NCBI RefSeq assembly: GCF_040513375.1
Contig: NZ_JBEVTG010000005.1
Location: forward strand, 1-64,000
From: Flagellimonas_B algarum
GTDB lineage: Bacteria > Bacteroidota > Bacteroidia > Flavobacteriales > Flavobacteriaceae
Direction of reading: 5' to 3'
Length of the DNA: 64,000 bases
How positions within the stretch are numbered: the first letter of the stretch is position 1; the number at the start of each line of letters is the position of its first letter. Under the pieces are notes generated by a model. That model worked only from the letters and a program-made list of their open reading frames with translations. It did not search any database and had not been told where the DNA came from. The position numbers were made by a program, and so were the translations under genes. Shown piece after piece: positions 8,429 to 17,616 of this stretch.

Positions 8429-9976
8429 TTAAAAAGGGATATCGTCGTTTTGATCCGATTCTTGGTCGTTGAAAGAACTACCGAAGGCTTGGTCGGTAGA
8501 CGGAAGATTCGGAGTGGCAAACGGGTTTTCCTCATTGTCGTTCATCTTTGACTGAAACTCAAAAGGAGAATCAAAGTCATCTAAATTATCGAATTTACCC
8601 AGTGAGCCAATGAACTTTAACCTAATATTATCCAAGCCACCGTTCCGGTGCTTGGCTACGATGAACTCTGCCTGCCCTTGGGTCGGGGTACGTTCTTCGT
8701 CATCCCACTCTTCGATTTTATAGTATTCGGGGCGATAGATGAACGAAACGATATCGGCATCCTGCTCGATGGCCCCCGATTCCCTCAAATCCGACAAAAT
8801 AGGGCGTTTACTGCCACCTCGGGTCTCTACCGCCCGCGATAGCTGGGAAAGTGCAATGACCGGAACGTTCAATTCCTTGGCCAGTGCTTTCAGGTTTCTT
8901 GAAATCGTCGAAATCTCTTGTTCACGGTTACCCCCTTTTTGGCTGCCCCCAGCGGTCATCAATTGCAAATAATCGATAATGATGAGTTTGATCTTATGCT
9001 GTGATGCCAGTCGGCGTGCTTTGGCCCGAAGATCGAAAATGGACAATGAAGGGGTGTCGTCAATAAACAAGGGTGCTTTCTCCAAAGCCTTAACCTTGAC
9101 GTTCAATTGCTCCCATTCGTGTTTTTCCAAACGACCCGTTCTCAATTTTTCGGAAGATAGACCGGTCTCTGAAGAGATCAAACGTGTGATCAACTGTACC
9201 GAGGACATCTCCAAAGAGAAAAAAGCAACGGGTATCTCAGCATTGACGGCCATGTTACGGGCCATGGACAAGGTCAGTGCCGTTTTACCCATACCAGGTC
9301 GAGCGGCGATGATCACCAAATCACTGGGCTGCCAACCCGACGTCAACTTATCGACCTTGTCGAAACCGGACGGAATTCCACTTAAGCCTTCCTGATTGGC
9401 GATTTCCTCGATTTTTTTCTTGGCTTGGATGACCAAGTTTTGGGCCGTTTCAGCCGAACGTTTCAAATTGCCTTGGGTGACCTCGTATAATTTCGCTTCA
9501 GCCCCATCCAACAAATCGAATACATCGGTAGACTCGTTATAGGCGTCTTCAATGATCTCATTCGAAATTTTGATCAGGCTGCGTTGGATGTATTTTTGAA
9601 GGATGATCCGCGCATGAAACTCGATATGTGCCGAAGAAGCCACTTTTTGGGTCAGCTTGATCAGGTAAAAATCACCTCCAACTGCCTCTAAATGACCATC
9701 TTTCTTTAATTGGGAGGAAACGGTTAATAAGTCCACCGGTTCCGAAGATTCAAACAATTGGAATATCGCCTCGTAAATAAATCGATGGCCTTCCTTGTAA
9801 AAGACTTCAGGATGTAAAATATCGATGACTTCATCGACACCTTTTTTGTCAATCATCATTGCACCCAACACAACTTCCTCTAAATCAACAGCTTGCGGAG
9901 GTATTTTACCTCGCTCTAGATTGATTATGGTGGCTTTGTCGATTTTTCTACCGACTACGGGGTTGGGCTTTTCCAT
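8429..9976 (-). CDS. dnaB: Replicative DNA helicase DnaB
   Basis: 515 aa. Hexameric helicase unwinding DNA at the replication fork. The N-terminal DnaG-interacting domain covers roughly 25-150. The RecA-like C-terminal domain carries the Walker A motif ARPGMGKTALTLS, Walker B LIIIDYLQLM and the RESGAIEQDADIV segment. No intein interrupts it. The C-terminal tail is acidic and Asn/Gln-rich (ending DQNDDIPF). The ATG at 9976 (MEKPNPVVG) fits better than the upstream one at 9994. It is co-oriented with accA upstream but separated by a strong terminator. Confidence 0.95.
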   Translation of the reverse strand: MEKPNPVVGRKIDKATIINLERGKIPPQAVDLEEVVLGAMMIDKKGVDEVIDILHPEVFYKEGHRFIYEAIFQLFESSEPVDLLTVSSQLKKDGHLEAVGGDFYLIKLTQKVASSAHIEFHARIILQKYIQRSLIKISNEIIEDAYNESTDVFDLLDGAEAKLYEVTQGNLKRSAETAQNLVIQAKKKIEEIANQEGLSGIPSGFDKVDKLTSGWQPSDLVIIAARPGMGKTALTLSMARNMAVNAEIPVAFFSLEMSSVQLITRLISSETGLSSEKLRTGRLEKHEWEQLNVKVKALEKAPLFIDDTPSLSIFDLRAKARRLASQHKIKLIIIDYLQLMTAGGSQKGGNREQEISTISRNLKALAKELNVPVIALSQLSRAVETRGGSKRPILSDLRESGAIEQDADIVSFIYRPEYYKIEEWDDEERTPTQGQAEFIVAKHRNGGLDNIRLKFIGSLGKFDNLDDFDSPFEFQSKMNDNEENPFATPNLPSTDQAFGSSFNDQESDQNDDIPF

Positions 9977-10120
9977 GAATGCGAAAGTATGCAATTAACG
10001 TTAGCTTAACCTAAGGATTACGGTCTCGCTTTTTTGACATGCTATGAACAAATTGCCTGAGGTTATCCACAATAGTTCAAAAAAACAAAATTTTTCTGTT
10101 AATAACGTTTTGATAAGTAC

Positions 10121-10152
10121 TAAAAAAAATATGGCGCTATTAAGCGCCATAT
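10121..10152 (-). terminator. Intrinsic terminator after accA
   Basis: A perfect 10-bp stem, ATATGGCGCT (10129-10138) with AGCGCCATAT (10143-10152), and a four-base loop, followed on the minus strand by eight T. It ends the accA transcript 24 bases past its stop. Confidence 0.9.
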
Positions 10153-10175
10153 GAAAACCCCAGAAAAAGTGTGGT

Positions 10176-11129
10176 TTAGCCGTTATAGACCCCCATATCG
10201 GCATATTTATCCATCCTCGCTTTTACCAATTCTTTTGGTGATAACTTTTCAAGCGATTCAAAATGGGTCTTGATTTTGTTTTTGACGGTCTCAAAGGTCT
10301 TATCCCGATTGCTGTGGGCACCTCCTGCCGGTTCACGCACGATCTCGTCGATCAACTTCAAGCGCTTCATATCGGCGGCGGTCAATTTCAAGGCTTCGGC
10401 AGCCTGTTCTTTGAATTCCCAACTGCGCCACAATATCGAGGAACAGGATTCGGGTGAAATGACCGAATACCAGGTATTCTCCAACATCAATACTTTATCG
10501 CCGACCCCGATACCCAGTGCCCCTCCGGAAGCTCCTTCTCCGATGATCACTACGATAATGGGCACCTTAAGCCGTGTCATCTCCAAAATATTACGGGCGA
10601 TCGCCTCTCCTTGGCCCCTTTCTTCGGCCTCAATCCCAGGATAAGCCCCTGGCGTATCGATGAAACACACAACGGGTACACCGAATTTTTCGGCCGATTT
10701 CATCAAACGTAAGGCTTTGCGGTATCCTTCAGGATTGGCCATTCCGAAATTACGGTATTGGCGGGTCTTGGTATTGTATCCTTTTTGCTGGCCGATGAAC
10801 ATGAAGCTCTGGTCACCGATCTTTCCTAGACCACCGACCATGGCCTTGTCATCACCGACACTGCGATCGCCATGCAATTCCAAAAAGGTATCACCGCAAA
10901 TGGCATTGATATAATCCATGGTGTAGGGCCTGTTCGGGTGTCTTGACAATTGGACCCGTTGCCATGCGGTAAGGTTCTTATAAATTTCCTTCTTGGTCTC
11001 TGCCAATTTCTTCTCGATCTGTTGGCAGGTCTCGGTAACATCGACATCACTTTCTTCGCCGATCAACATGCATTTTTGAAGCTGGTCTTCCAATTCCTTG
11101 ATCGGAAGTTCAAATTCCAAATATTCCAT
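10176..11129 (-). CDS. accA: Acetyl-CoA carboxylase carboxyltransferase subunit alpha
   Basis: 317 aa, full length. With AccD it transfers the carboxyl group from biotin to acetyl-CoA, making malonyl-CoA for fatty acid synthesis. Family segments are clear: YTMDYINAICGDTFLELHGD, GMANPEGYRKALRLM, FIDTPGAYPGIEAEERGQ and GEGASGGALGIGVGD. Its -7 box (TATCTTTG, 11162-11169 on the minus strand) lies about 30 bases upstream, so it probably has its own promoter after lptG. Followed by a strong terminator. Confidence 0.96.
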   Translation of the reverse strand: MEYLEFELPIKELEDQLQKCMLIGEESDVDVTETCQQIEKKLAETKKEIYKNLTAWQRVQLSRHPNRPYTMDYINAICGDTFLELHGDRSVGDDKAMVGGLGKIGDQSFMFIGQQKGYNTKTRQYRNFGMANPEGYRKALRLMKSAEKFGVPVVCFIDTPGAYPGIEAEERGQGEAIARNILEMTRLKVPIIVVIIGEGASGGALGIGVGDKVLMLENTWYSVISPESCSSILWRSWEFKEQAAEALKLTAADMKRLKLIDEIVREPAGGAHSNRDKTFETVKNKIKTHFESLEKLSPKELVKARMDKYADMGVYNG

Positions 11130-11161
11130 AAAAATCTGAGTTCTCGGTTTTGTTGGTGGGG

Positions 11162-11169
11162 CAAAGATA
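11162..11169 (-). promoter_or_regulatory. -7 box for accA
   Basis: TATCTTTG on the minus strand matches TAnnTTTG, 33 bases before the accA start. The -33 region is only a partial match. Confidence 0.5.
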
Positions 11170-11228
11170 AGGTATTCGGCACAATCGAATCAGGGGTGCG
11201 ATTCATCGGCCGCTCTTGTGGTAACCGA

Positions 11229-12311
11229 CTATCGTTTAGCTTTTTGCAATAAAAACACCGCACAAATCCCGAAAATCATATTCGGTATGACCACGGCCAA
11301 CAAGGGCGAAAAACCCGATTGCTCGGCAAGGGTACCGAAAACCCGGTCGAAGAAGATGTAAATAAAGGCCACACCGATCCCGAAAGCCAGATTGACCCCC
11401 ATACCGCCCCGGCGTTTGACCGATGAAACGGCCACAGCGATGATCGTCAAGATAAAGGCTGCGATCGGTAGTGCCCAACGTTTGTACTTGACCAAAACAT
11501 AGGTGTTGATATTCGAGGCCCCTTTGCGTTTTTGGTCTTCAATGAACTCGTTCAATTCGAAAAGGTTTTTGGTATCAGCGATATAGGAAACCGGCGTCAG
11601 GTCACCTATTTGAAAACTGAATACAGTATCCAAACGTCGTTTGGTCTCTACCCATTCATCGCCATCCCTGATCGTGCGTTTGGCATAGCTGGTCAGCCTA
11701 TAGATACTGTCCTTCTCGATCCAACGGATATTGGCAGCGGAAAGCTTATACTCCAATTGATCGTCATCACCGAAATGCTCGTAAGTAAAATTGTAGCCGA
11801 TTTGCCGGTTGGGTTCGAAACTGCTCACGTAGATATAATCCTTCTCGTTGAGCTGATTGAAAATATTTTCGGTCTGGCGGTCCGCTTTATGTTTTTTGAA
11901 GTATTTGTACTCGAATTCGTTATACCCGATACTCGCATTGGGAACGATGAACATCCCCATCATAAAGATCAAGATAGCGACCAATGACGCTCCGATCATA
12001 TAAGGCCGCAAGAACCTCCAATAGGAAACCCCCGAACTCAATATGGCAACGATCTCGGTGTTGCCCGCCAGTTTGGAAGTAAAGAAAATGATGGATAAGA
12101 ACAGGAATATCGGAAGTAGTAGGTTTCCAATGACCAAGGTGAAATTGCCGTAGAACACGATGACCTCTGCCAATGGGGCCTCGTTATCGATGATCTTTCC
12201 GATCTTTTCGGCCAAGTTGGCCATAATACCGATAGGAACGAACAACAGCAACATGCCCATGAAGGTCACGATATACCTCTTTAATATGTAGCGGTCGAGT
12301 ATGGTCAGCAT
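11229..12311 (-). CDS. lptG: LPS export permease of the LptF/LptG family (YjgP/YjgQ)
   Basis: 360-aa inner-membrane protein. Three N-terminal membrane helices (about 15-35, 50-75, 95-120), a periplasmic jellyroll (about 125-270), and three C-terminal helices (about 275-355) are the LptF/G layout. These proteins, with LptB, power lipopolysaccharide extraction toward the Lpt bridge. The N-terminus LDRYILKRYIVTF is typical of LptG. It overlaps the tgt stop by one base (TAATG), implying coupled translation. The only LptF/G gene in the window. Confidence 0.85.
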   Translation of the reverse strand: MLTILDRYILKRYIVTFMGMLLLFVPIGIMANLAEKIGKIIDNEAPLAEVIVFYGNFTLVIGNLLLPIFLFLSIIFFTSKLAGNTEIVAILSSGVSYWRFLRPYMIGASLVAILIFMMGMFIVPNASIGYNEFEYKYFKKHKADRQTENIFNQLNEKDYIYVSSFEPNRQIGYNFTYEHFGDDDQLEYKLSAANIRWIEKDSIYRLTSYAKRTIRDGDEWVETKRRLDTVFSFQIGDLTPVSYIADTKNLFELNEFIEDQKRKGASNINTYVLVKYKRWALPIAAFILTIIAVAVSSVKRRGGMGVNLAFGIGVAFIYIFFDRVFGTLAEQSGFSPLLAVVIPNMIFGICAVFLLQKAKR

Positions 12312-13447
12312 TACAGTCGCTTGTTCATTTGATTGACCATTTTATTTTTCCATTGCAAATAGTCCCCTGCAATAATATGCTCACGGGCGGTTCGCACCAA
12401 CCAAAGATAAAACCCTAGATTGTGAATCGTAGCGATTTGTTTGCCTAGATATTCATTCGCAGCGAACAAATGGCGCAAGTAAGCCTTGGAGTATTCGGTA
12501 TCGACATAGGTAATGCCCATTTCATCGATCGGTGAAAAATCGGCCTCCCATTTTTTGTTCTTGATATTGATCGTTCCGTGTGCCGTGAACAACATGCCGT
12601 TTCTCGCATTTCGGGTCGGCATGACACAGTCGAACATATCCACCCCAAGGGCGATATTTTCCAAAATATTGATCGGGGTACCCACGCCCATCAAGTATCG
12701 CGGTTTATCGAAGGGAAGGATATCGCAGACCACTTCGGCCATGGCGTACATTTCTTCGGCCGGTTCACCAACCGACAAGCCCCCTATGGCATTACCCACG
12801 GCATCGACATTGGCGATGTACTCTGCCGATTGCTTGCGCAAATCGGTATAAACGGAACCTTGTACGATGGGGAAAAACGCTTGGGAGTGCCCATACTTTT
12901 CAGGCACTTTTTTTAGATGTTCCATACATCGTTCGAGCCAACGATGGGTCATATGCATGGATCGCTTGGCATATTCGTAATCGCATGGGTATGGGGTACA
13001 TTCATCAAAAGCCATGATGATATCGGCCCCGATCTCGCGTTGAATTTCCATGACCCGTTCCGGACTGAAGAAATGCTTTGAACCATCGATATGCGACTTG
13101 AAATTAACACCCTCTTCCTTGATCTTACGGGTTCCGGCCAGGCTATAGACCTGATACCCGCCGCTATCGGTGAGGATATTGCCGTTCCAGCCCATGAATT
13201 TATGCAACCCCCCTGCTTGTTCCAAAATACCGGTACCCGGTCTCAGATAAAGATGGTAGGTGTTGCCTAAGATGATATCGGGGCGTATGTCATTGCGCAG
13301 TTCCCTTTGGTGCACCCCTTTTACCGTGGCCACAGTACCCACCGGCATGAAAATCGGGGTCTGGATCGTACCGTGATCGGTGGTGATCTCACCGGCCCGA
13401 GCTTTCGAATCGGTATCCGTATGGGTCAAATTAAATTTCAAGGCCAC
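12311..13447 (-). CDS. tgt: Queuine/preQ1 tRNA-ribosyltransferase, zinc-cysteine-less form
   Basis: 378 aa. Exchanges the wobble guanine of GUN-anticodon tRNAs for preQ1 during queuosine synthesis. Catalytic regions are intact: DSGGYQVYSL, AFDECTPYP, GGLSVGEPAEEM, and VDMFDCVMPTRNARNG carrying the nucleophile Asp. The usual C-x-C-x2-C zinc ligands near the C-terminus are replaced by SPIDEMGITYVDTEYSKAYL, with only the later His (IHNLGFY) kept. Homologues I recall from Bacteroides share this loss, so it is probably a clade feature and not decay. Coupled to lptG by a one-base overlap. Confidence 0.93.
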   Translation of the reverse strand: MALKFNLTHTDTDSKARAGEITTDHGTIQTPIFMPVGTVATVKGVHQRELRNDIRPDIILGNTYHLYLRPGTGILEQAGGLHKFMGWNGNILTDSGGYQVYSLAGTRKIKEEGVNFKSHIDGSKHFFSPERVMEIQREIGADIIMAFDECTPYPCDYEYAKRSMHMTHRWLERCMEHLKKVPEKYGHSQAFFPIVQGSVYTDLRKQSAEYIANVDAVGNAIGGLSVGEPAEEMYAMAEVVCDILPFDKPRYLMGVGTPINILENIALGVDMFDCVMPTRNARNGMLFTAHGTINIKNKKWEADFSPIDEMGITYVDTEYSKAYLRHLFAANEYLGKQIATIHNLGFYLWLVRTAREHIIAGDYLQWKNKMVNQMNKRL

Positions 13448-13458
13448 ATTTTAACGGG

Positions 13459-13466
13459 CAAATATA
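13459..13466 (-). promoter_or_regulatory. -7 box for tgt
   Basis: TATATTTG on the minus strand, ending 12 bases before the tgt ATG, so the mRNA leader would be only about 8 bases. No well-spaced TTG is present. Confidence 0.5.
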
Positions 13467-13597
13467 GGCAACTCTTCAGCTTGCGGTACTTAACAAAAGA
13501 ATAAACTTTGTTCGAAAAGCATTTCGCAAAATATTGGCCATCGGTTTGCTCAGGACAAGGATTGCGATTACTTTTGAACGAATTAAAACCAGCACCT

Positions 13598-14443
13598 ATG
13601 GCAGATATAAAGGAATTGGAACATCTTGTGGTTCAAGTCAGAAGGGATATCCTTCGGATGGTCCATAAAGTGAATTCGGGCCACCCTGGCGGCTCTTTGG
13701 GTTGTACGGAGTTTTTCGTTACCCTGTACAACGAAATCATGGAACTCAAGGAAGGCTTTGACATGGATGGGATCAATGAGGATGTATTTTTCCTTTCAAA
13801 CGGACATATTTCGCCTGTATTCTATAGCGTTTTGGCCCGAAGGGGTTATTTCCCAATCGAGGAACTCAATACGTTTCGTTTGATCGATTCCCGTTTGCAA
13901 GGGCACCCGACAACACATGAAGGGCTCCCTGGTGTACGTATTGCTTCAGGTTCTCTAGGTCAAGGGATGTCCGTGGCCATCGGAACCGCCCTGGCCAAAA
14001 AGTTGAATGGTGATTCGCATTTGGTCTACAGCCTACATGGTGATGGTGAATTGCAGGAAGGCCAGAATTGGGAAGCCATTATGTATGCGGCCGGTAATAA
14101 AGTGGATAACCTGATCGCCACTGTTGACCGTAATGGCCAACAGATCGACGGTGCTACTGAAGACGTATTGCCCTTGGGTGACGTTGCTGAAAAATTCAGG
14201 GTCTTCGGTTGGGACGTGCTCGAAATTGAGAACGGTAATGACCTTGGCCAAGTTATCGCAGGATTGAACGAAGCCAAAAGCCGCACCGGCAAAGGAAAAC
14301 CGATTTGCGTGGTCATGACCACCGAAATGGGCAATGGCGTCGATTTCATGATGCACACCCATGCCTGGCATGGAAAAGCCCCGAGCGACGAACAGCTCGA
14401 GAACGCTTTGGCACAAAACCCAGAAACACTTGGGGATTATTAA
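13598..14443 (+). CDS. Transketolase, N-terminal (ThDP pyrophosphate) half
   Basis: 281 aa. With the next gene it forms a two-subunit transketolase of the pentose phosphate pathway. It has SGHPGGSLGC near residue 27-36, HGDGELQEGQNWEA for Mg-ThDP binding, and TTEMGNGVDFM. The frame is open from 13508, but MADIKELEHLVVQVRRDILR at 13598 is the family start. A weak promoter (TTG 13481-13483, TAAACTTTG 13502-13510) lies upstream. The C-terminal half begins 42 bases after its stop. Confidence 0.92.
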   Translation: MADIKELEHLVVQVRRDILRMVHKVNSGHPGGSLGCTEFFVTLYNEIMELKEGFDMDGINEDVFFLSNGHISPVFYSVLARRGYFPIEELNTFRLIDSRLQGHPTTHEGLPGVRIASGSLGQGMSVAIGTALAKKLNGDSHLVYSLHGDGELQEGQNWEAIMYAAGNKVDNLIATVDRNGQQIDGATEDVLPLGDVAEKFRVFGWDVLEIENGNDLGQVIAGLNEAKSRTGKGKPICVVMTTEMGNGVDFMMHTHAWHGKAPSDEQLENALAQNPETLGDY

Positions 14444-14485
14444 TTCCCCAATGCAATCCATTCATTAAAAGCAATACCGACACAG

Positions 14486-15439
14486 ATGACAAAATATATC
14501 GATCAAGGGAAGCAGGATACCCGAAGCGGATTCGGGGCAGGAATGACCGAATTAGGACGCACCAATCCGAACGTAGTGACACTTTGTGCCGATCTAGTGG
14601 GCTCATTGAAAATCGAAACCTTCATTAAGGAAAACCCAGAGCGCTTTTTCCAAGTAGGGATCGCCGAGGCCAATATGATGGGTATCGCAGCCGGTCTTAC
14701 GATCGGGGGCAAGATTCCGTTCACGGGCACCTTCGCCAACTTTTCGACCGGTCGGGTCTACGACCAGATCCGACAATCCATCGCGTATTCGGACAAGAAC
14801 GTCAAAATATGTGCTTCGCATGCCGGGATCACCCTAGGTGAGGATGGGGCGACCCACCAAATCCTTGAAGATATCGGGCTTATGAAAATGTTGCCCGGTA
14901 TGACTGTCATCAACCCCTGTGATTTTAATCAAACCAAGGCCGCTACCATTGCCATTGCCGAACACCACGGCCCGGTTTACCTGCGTTTCGGAAGACCTAA
15001 GGTGGCGAATTTCACCCCTGTCGATCAACAATTCGAAATCGGTAAGGCCGTGCTACTGAACGAGGGAAGCGATGTCACGATCATAGCCACCGGTCATTTG
15101 GTCTGGCAATCGTTGATCGCTGCCGAAAATCTGGAAAAACAAGGAATTTCAGCAGAGATCATCAACATCCATACGATCAAACCCTTGGATTCGGAAGCCA
15201 TTTTGGCGTCGGTACGCAAGACCGGCTGTGTCGTCACTGCCGAAGAACACAATTACCTCGGTGGCTTGGGCGAAAGTGTCGCACGGACCTTAGTCGAACA
15301 CCACCCGACCCCGCAAGAATTCGTAGCCACCCAAGATACTTTTGGTGAAAGCGGGACCCCAGATCAATTGATGGACAAATACGGCTTGAACAATAAAGCC
15401 ATCGAAGCCGCCGTTTTAAAAGTGTTGGAGCGCAAATAG
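14486..15439 (+). CDS. Transketolase, C-terminal (PYR plus C) half
   Basis: 317 aa. Holds the pyrimidine-binding domain with the catalytic Glu region (VGIAEANMMGIAAGL) and the C-terminal domain (VTIIATGHLVWQSLIAAE onwards). It works only as a partner of the preceding subunit. Split transketolases are common in Bacteroidota and in archaea, so this is not a frameshift: both halves have their own starts and stops with a 42-base gap. Confidence 0.92.
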   Translation: MTKYIDQGKQDTRSGFGAGMTELGRTNPNVVTLCADLVGSLKIETFIKENPERFFQVGIAEANMMGIAAGLTIGGKIPFTGTFANFSTGRVYDQIRQSIAYSDKNVKICASHAGITLGEDGATHQILEDIGLMKMLPGMTVINPCDFNQTKAATIAIAEHHGPVYLRFGRPKVANFTPVDQQFEIGKAVLLNEGSDVTIIATGHLVWQSLIAAENLEKQGISAEIINIHTIKPLDSEAILASVRKTGCVVTAEEHNYLGGLGESVARTLVEHHPTPQEFVATQDTFGESGTPDQLMDKYGLNNKAIEAAVLKVLERK

Positions 15440-15495
15440 CATTTTGGTATCGTCTTTGATACCTACTCCAGCATAATCATTAAACGAAACACAAA

Positions 15496-16107
15496 ATGAA
15501 AAAAGCACTTCTTATTTGTGCAGTCGCTTTATGCAGCACTGCCGTCTTCGCACAGAGTGGAACCGGATGGGGAATCAAAGCCGGACTCAGTTACAATCAA
15601 AACGGGGATTTAATCGGAACGGTCGGCGATGCCGGACAAAACATCATTGAAGGTGCCGAGGGAAAAGCCGGTTACCATGTCGGTATTTTCGGGAAACTCG
15701 ATTTTCCGAAGCTCTACCTACGGCCTGAATTGGTTTTTACCAAGACCCAGAGTAGCTATTCGGTCAATGGGACCTCCAGCGATTACGATGTGTCGAAACT
15801 CGATTTACCGGTATTGTTAGGGTACAAGATCATCGGCCCGTTGCATATTTTCGCCGGACCCGCCTTTCAGTACACACTGAGCAACGACCTCAGCGATTTA
15901 CAAGTGGAGGATGTGGAAAACGATTTCACCGTCGGCTTGAATGCGGGTGTCGGGGTCAATCTGGGTAGATTGGGCTTCGATGTGCGTTACGAAAGGGGCT
16001 TCTCTGAGAATGAGGCGAACTTCATCGGCAATAACATTACCGATATCTCAGGACGTGTCGACTCAAGACCGTCCCAAGTCATCTTCAGTGCGTCTTTACG
16101 CCTATAA
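15496..16107 (+). CDS. Outer-membrane beta-barrel protein (PorT-like family)
   Basis: 203 aa. The signal peptide MKKALLICAVALCSTAVFA ends before QSGTGWGIKAGLSYNQNG, a first strand typical of the PF13568-type small barrels. Alternating hydrophobic strands run to the C-terminal aromatic/hydrophobic strand (SQVIFSASLRL), as expected for an outer-membrane barrel. Specific role unknown. Monocistronic with its own terminator. Confidence 0.75.
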   Translation: MKKALLICAVALCSTAVFAQSGTGWGIKAGLSYNQNGDLIGTVGDAGQNIIEGAEGKAGYHVGIFGKLDFPKLYLRPELVFTKTQSSYSVNGTSSDYDVSKLDLPVLLGYKIIGPLHIFAGPAFQYTLSNDLSDLQVEDVENDFTVGLNAGVGVNLGRLGFDVRYERGFSENEANFIGNNITDISGRVDSRPSQVIFSASLRL

Positions 16108-16129
16108 GGATTAACGAAATGAAATTTGG

Positions 16130-16165
16130 AAAGGTCTTGATCTTCGCGATCAAGGCCTTTTTTTT
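16130..16165 (+). terminator. Intrinsic terminator after the barrel gene
   Basis: A stem of CTTGATC (16136-16142) with GATCAAG (16148-16154), extended by GG/CC and A/T pairs, leads into a run of eight T. The stop codon of the convergent FKBP gene (16164-16166) again overlaps the T-tract. Confidence 0.85.
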
Positions 16166-17135
16166 AGCTATTGTCCTTATCCAAGTAATCGGGGATACCA
16201 TCGCCATCGGTATCCGGAAAGGTGATCTCACCGGTGACCTCATCCACAATGATCTCATCCCGGGTCAAGGTACCGTCATCGTCGTCGTCGATATCCAGAA
16301 AATTCACTGCTAAAGGAAAGCCTGCGTTTTCTTCGTCTTCTTGGTCGGTATTGTCATCGTACAAATAGCCGTTTCCGTTCAAGTCTTCTTGGATAGAAGG
16401 AATACCGTCTTGGTCGTGGTCGGCGGCCACCATGGTCAACAATCCGATTTCAAAAACAAGCGGACTGTAGGCCGGAATTACGGCTTGCCCAGCATTGAAA
16501 AACCCTAGACCTGAAGGAAGGAACATAATACCGACGCCAAAACCATCAACCGAAAACGTACCATCGGGATTGATTACCGCGTTACCACCGGTCTTGAAAT
16601 TAGGAATGGCTTCCGAAAATCCCCTAGCACCTTGTAAAGGGGCCTGGATCCTTGCCAAATCGAACCAAATACCGGTATTCTCCGCGCCGTCGAAGGTCGT
16701 TCCGTCCAACAACCTTCCTTGGTATTGCACGAAGGCCGAATCGGCCACCGAAATATTTGAACCGATCCCTTCACGGGCTTCCAGATAATAATACGTATGT
16801 GGGATGTCGATCTCGCCGTCACCCAAACCGAATTCGAAACTGGAAACATTGATCACTGCAGAGGAAACCTGCTGTGAAAGGGGGGTCTTATCAGAATTTT
16901 CACCGGCAATGGTATCAATTCGAATCTTAAAATCGAACCCTGCTGGTGGATTATCGAATTCTTCGTAGTTGTAAAAATGCGATTGCAGATATTCCAAAAT
17001 CTCCTCATCGTTCTCGGGCTCTACTTCGGCCAGTAGCCTTGGAGGAACGAGTTCCCCGCCCAATCCGTCATCATCATTGCTACAACCGGCCATCAATAAG
17101 AGTGCGAAAAGCACCACAGTCATTCGATACATCAA
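16164..17135 (-). CDS. FKBP-type peptidyl-prolyl isomerase lipoprotein with calcium-repeat tail
   Basis: 323 aa. Signal peptide with lipobox LLMAGC (lipidated Cys about 18). A degenerate FKBP domain spans about 100-235 (VQYQGRLLDGTTFDG, GFSEAIPNFKTGG, GIMFLPSGLGFF, LVFEIGLLTM). The last 85 residues are Asp-rich and resemble thrombospondin type 3 / dockerin-like calcium loops (DHDQDGIPSIQEDLNGNG, DTDGDGIPDYLDKDNS). Such two-part lipoproteins occur in gliding flavobacteria near gld genes, but no gld gene is adjacent here. Probably an envelope folding factor with a calcium-stabilised tail. Confidence 0.82.
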   Translation of the reverse strand: MMYRMTVVLFALLLMAGCSNDDDGLGGELVPPRLLAEVEPENDEEILEYLQSHFYNYEEFDNPPAGFDFKIRIDTIAGENSDKTPLSQQVSSAVINVSSFEFGLGDGEIDIPHTYYYLEAREGIGSNISVADSAFVQYQGRLLDGTTFDGAENTGIWFDLARIQAPLQGARGFSEAIPNFKTGGNAVINPDGTFSVDGFGVGIMFLPSGLGFFNAGQAVIPAYSPLVFEIGLLTMVAADHDQDGIPSIQEDLNGNGYLYDDNTDQEDEENAGFPLAVNFLDIDDDDDGTLTRDEIIVDEVTGEITFPDTDGDGIPDYLDKDNS

Positions 17136-17214
17136 CCTAGATTTACCATTAAGCGCGCAAGATACAATTTTCCCCTATTTTTGGATTTCACCTTAACAAA
17201 GATTTGCATAGCCC

Positions 17215-17586
17215 ATGCGGATAGATAAATACCTTTGGAGCGTTCGCTATTTCAAAACCCGTAATTTGGCCACCAATGCCTGTAAAAACGGTCATGTTAA
17301 GGTCAATGGGGCAACGGTCAAACCTTCTCGTGAGGTGTACCCAACAGACACTATCGTAGTGCGCAAACAGCAGATCAATTACCAACTTGAGGTATTGGCG
17401 ACCCCCGCAAGCAGGGTCGGTGCGAAATTGGTCGATATGTATCGCAAGGATACCACCCCGAAAGAAGCGTTCGAACACAGTGATCTGCTCAAATACGCGA
17501 AAGACCACTACCGCAAAAAAGGGCTGGGCCGACCTACGAAGAAAGATCGGCGTGATATCGATGACTACTTGGACGAATCCGAATGA
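17215..17586 (+). CDS. S4-domain RNA-binding protein, Hsp15 (HslR)-like
   Basis: 123 aa. The S4 domain fills the first 60 residues (MRIDKYLWSVRYFKTRNLA, CKNGHVKVNGATVKPSR), followed by a basic tail (KDHYRKKGLGRPTKKDRRD). In E. coli Hsp15 binds stalled 50S subunits carrying nascent chains; the tail here is similar. A possible -7 box (TATTTTTG) lies at 17176-17183. The next gene has its own promoter within the end of this one. Confidence 0.82.
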   Translation: MRIDKYLWSVRYFKTRNLATNACKNGHVKVNGATVKPSREVYPTDTIVVRKQQINYQLEVLATPASRVGAKLVDMYRKDTTPKEAFEHSDLLKYAKDHYRKKGLGRPTKKDRRDIDDYLDESE

Positions 17587-17601
17587 TCTGCGTTATATTT
17601 G
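17569..17601 (+). promoter_or_regulatory. Promoter for the phosphoribosyltransferase gene
   Basis: TTG (17569-17571), 22-base spacer, TATATTTG (17594-17601). It overlaps the last codons of the Hsp15-like gene and gives a leader of about 12 bases. Confidence 0.6.
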
Positions 17602-17616
17602 TGAAAACTCCGAGCT

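Noticed and set aside
8386..8535. Longer N-terminus of the same protein reaching into dnaB
   Set aside because: It would overlap dnaB by over 100 bases and put a non-conserved 50-residue tail before a good signal peptide.
14444..14485. Frameshift or recent split of transketolase
   Set aside because: Each half has its own start, stop and full domains, and split transketolases are normal in this phylum.
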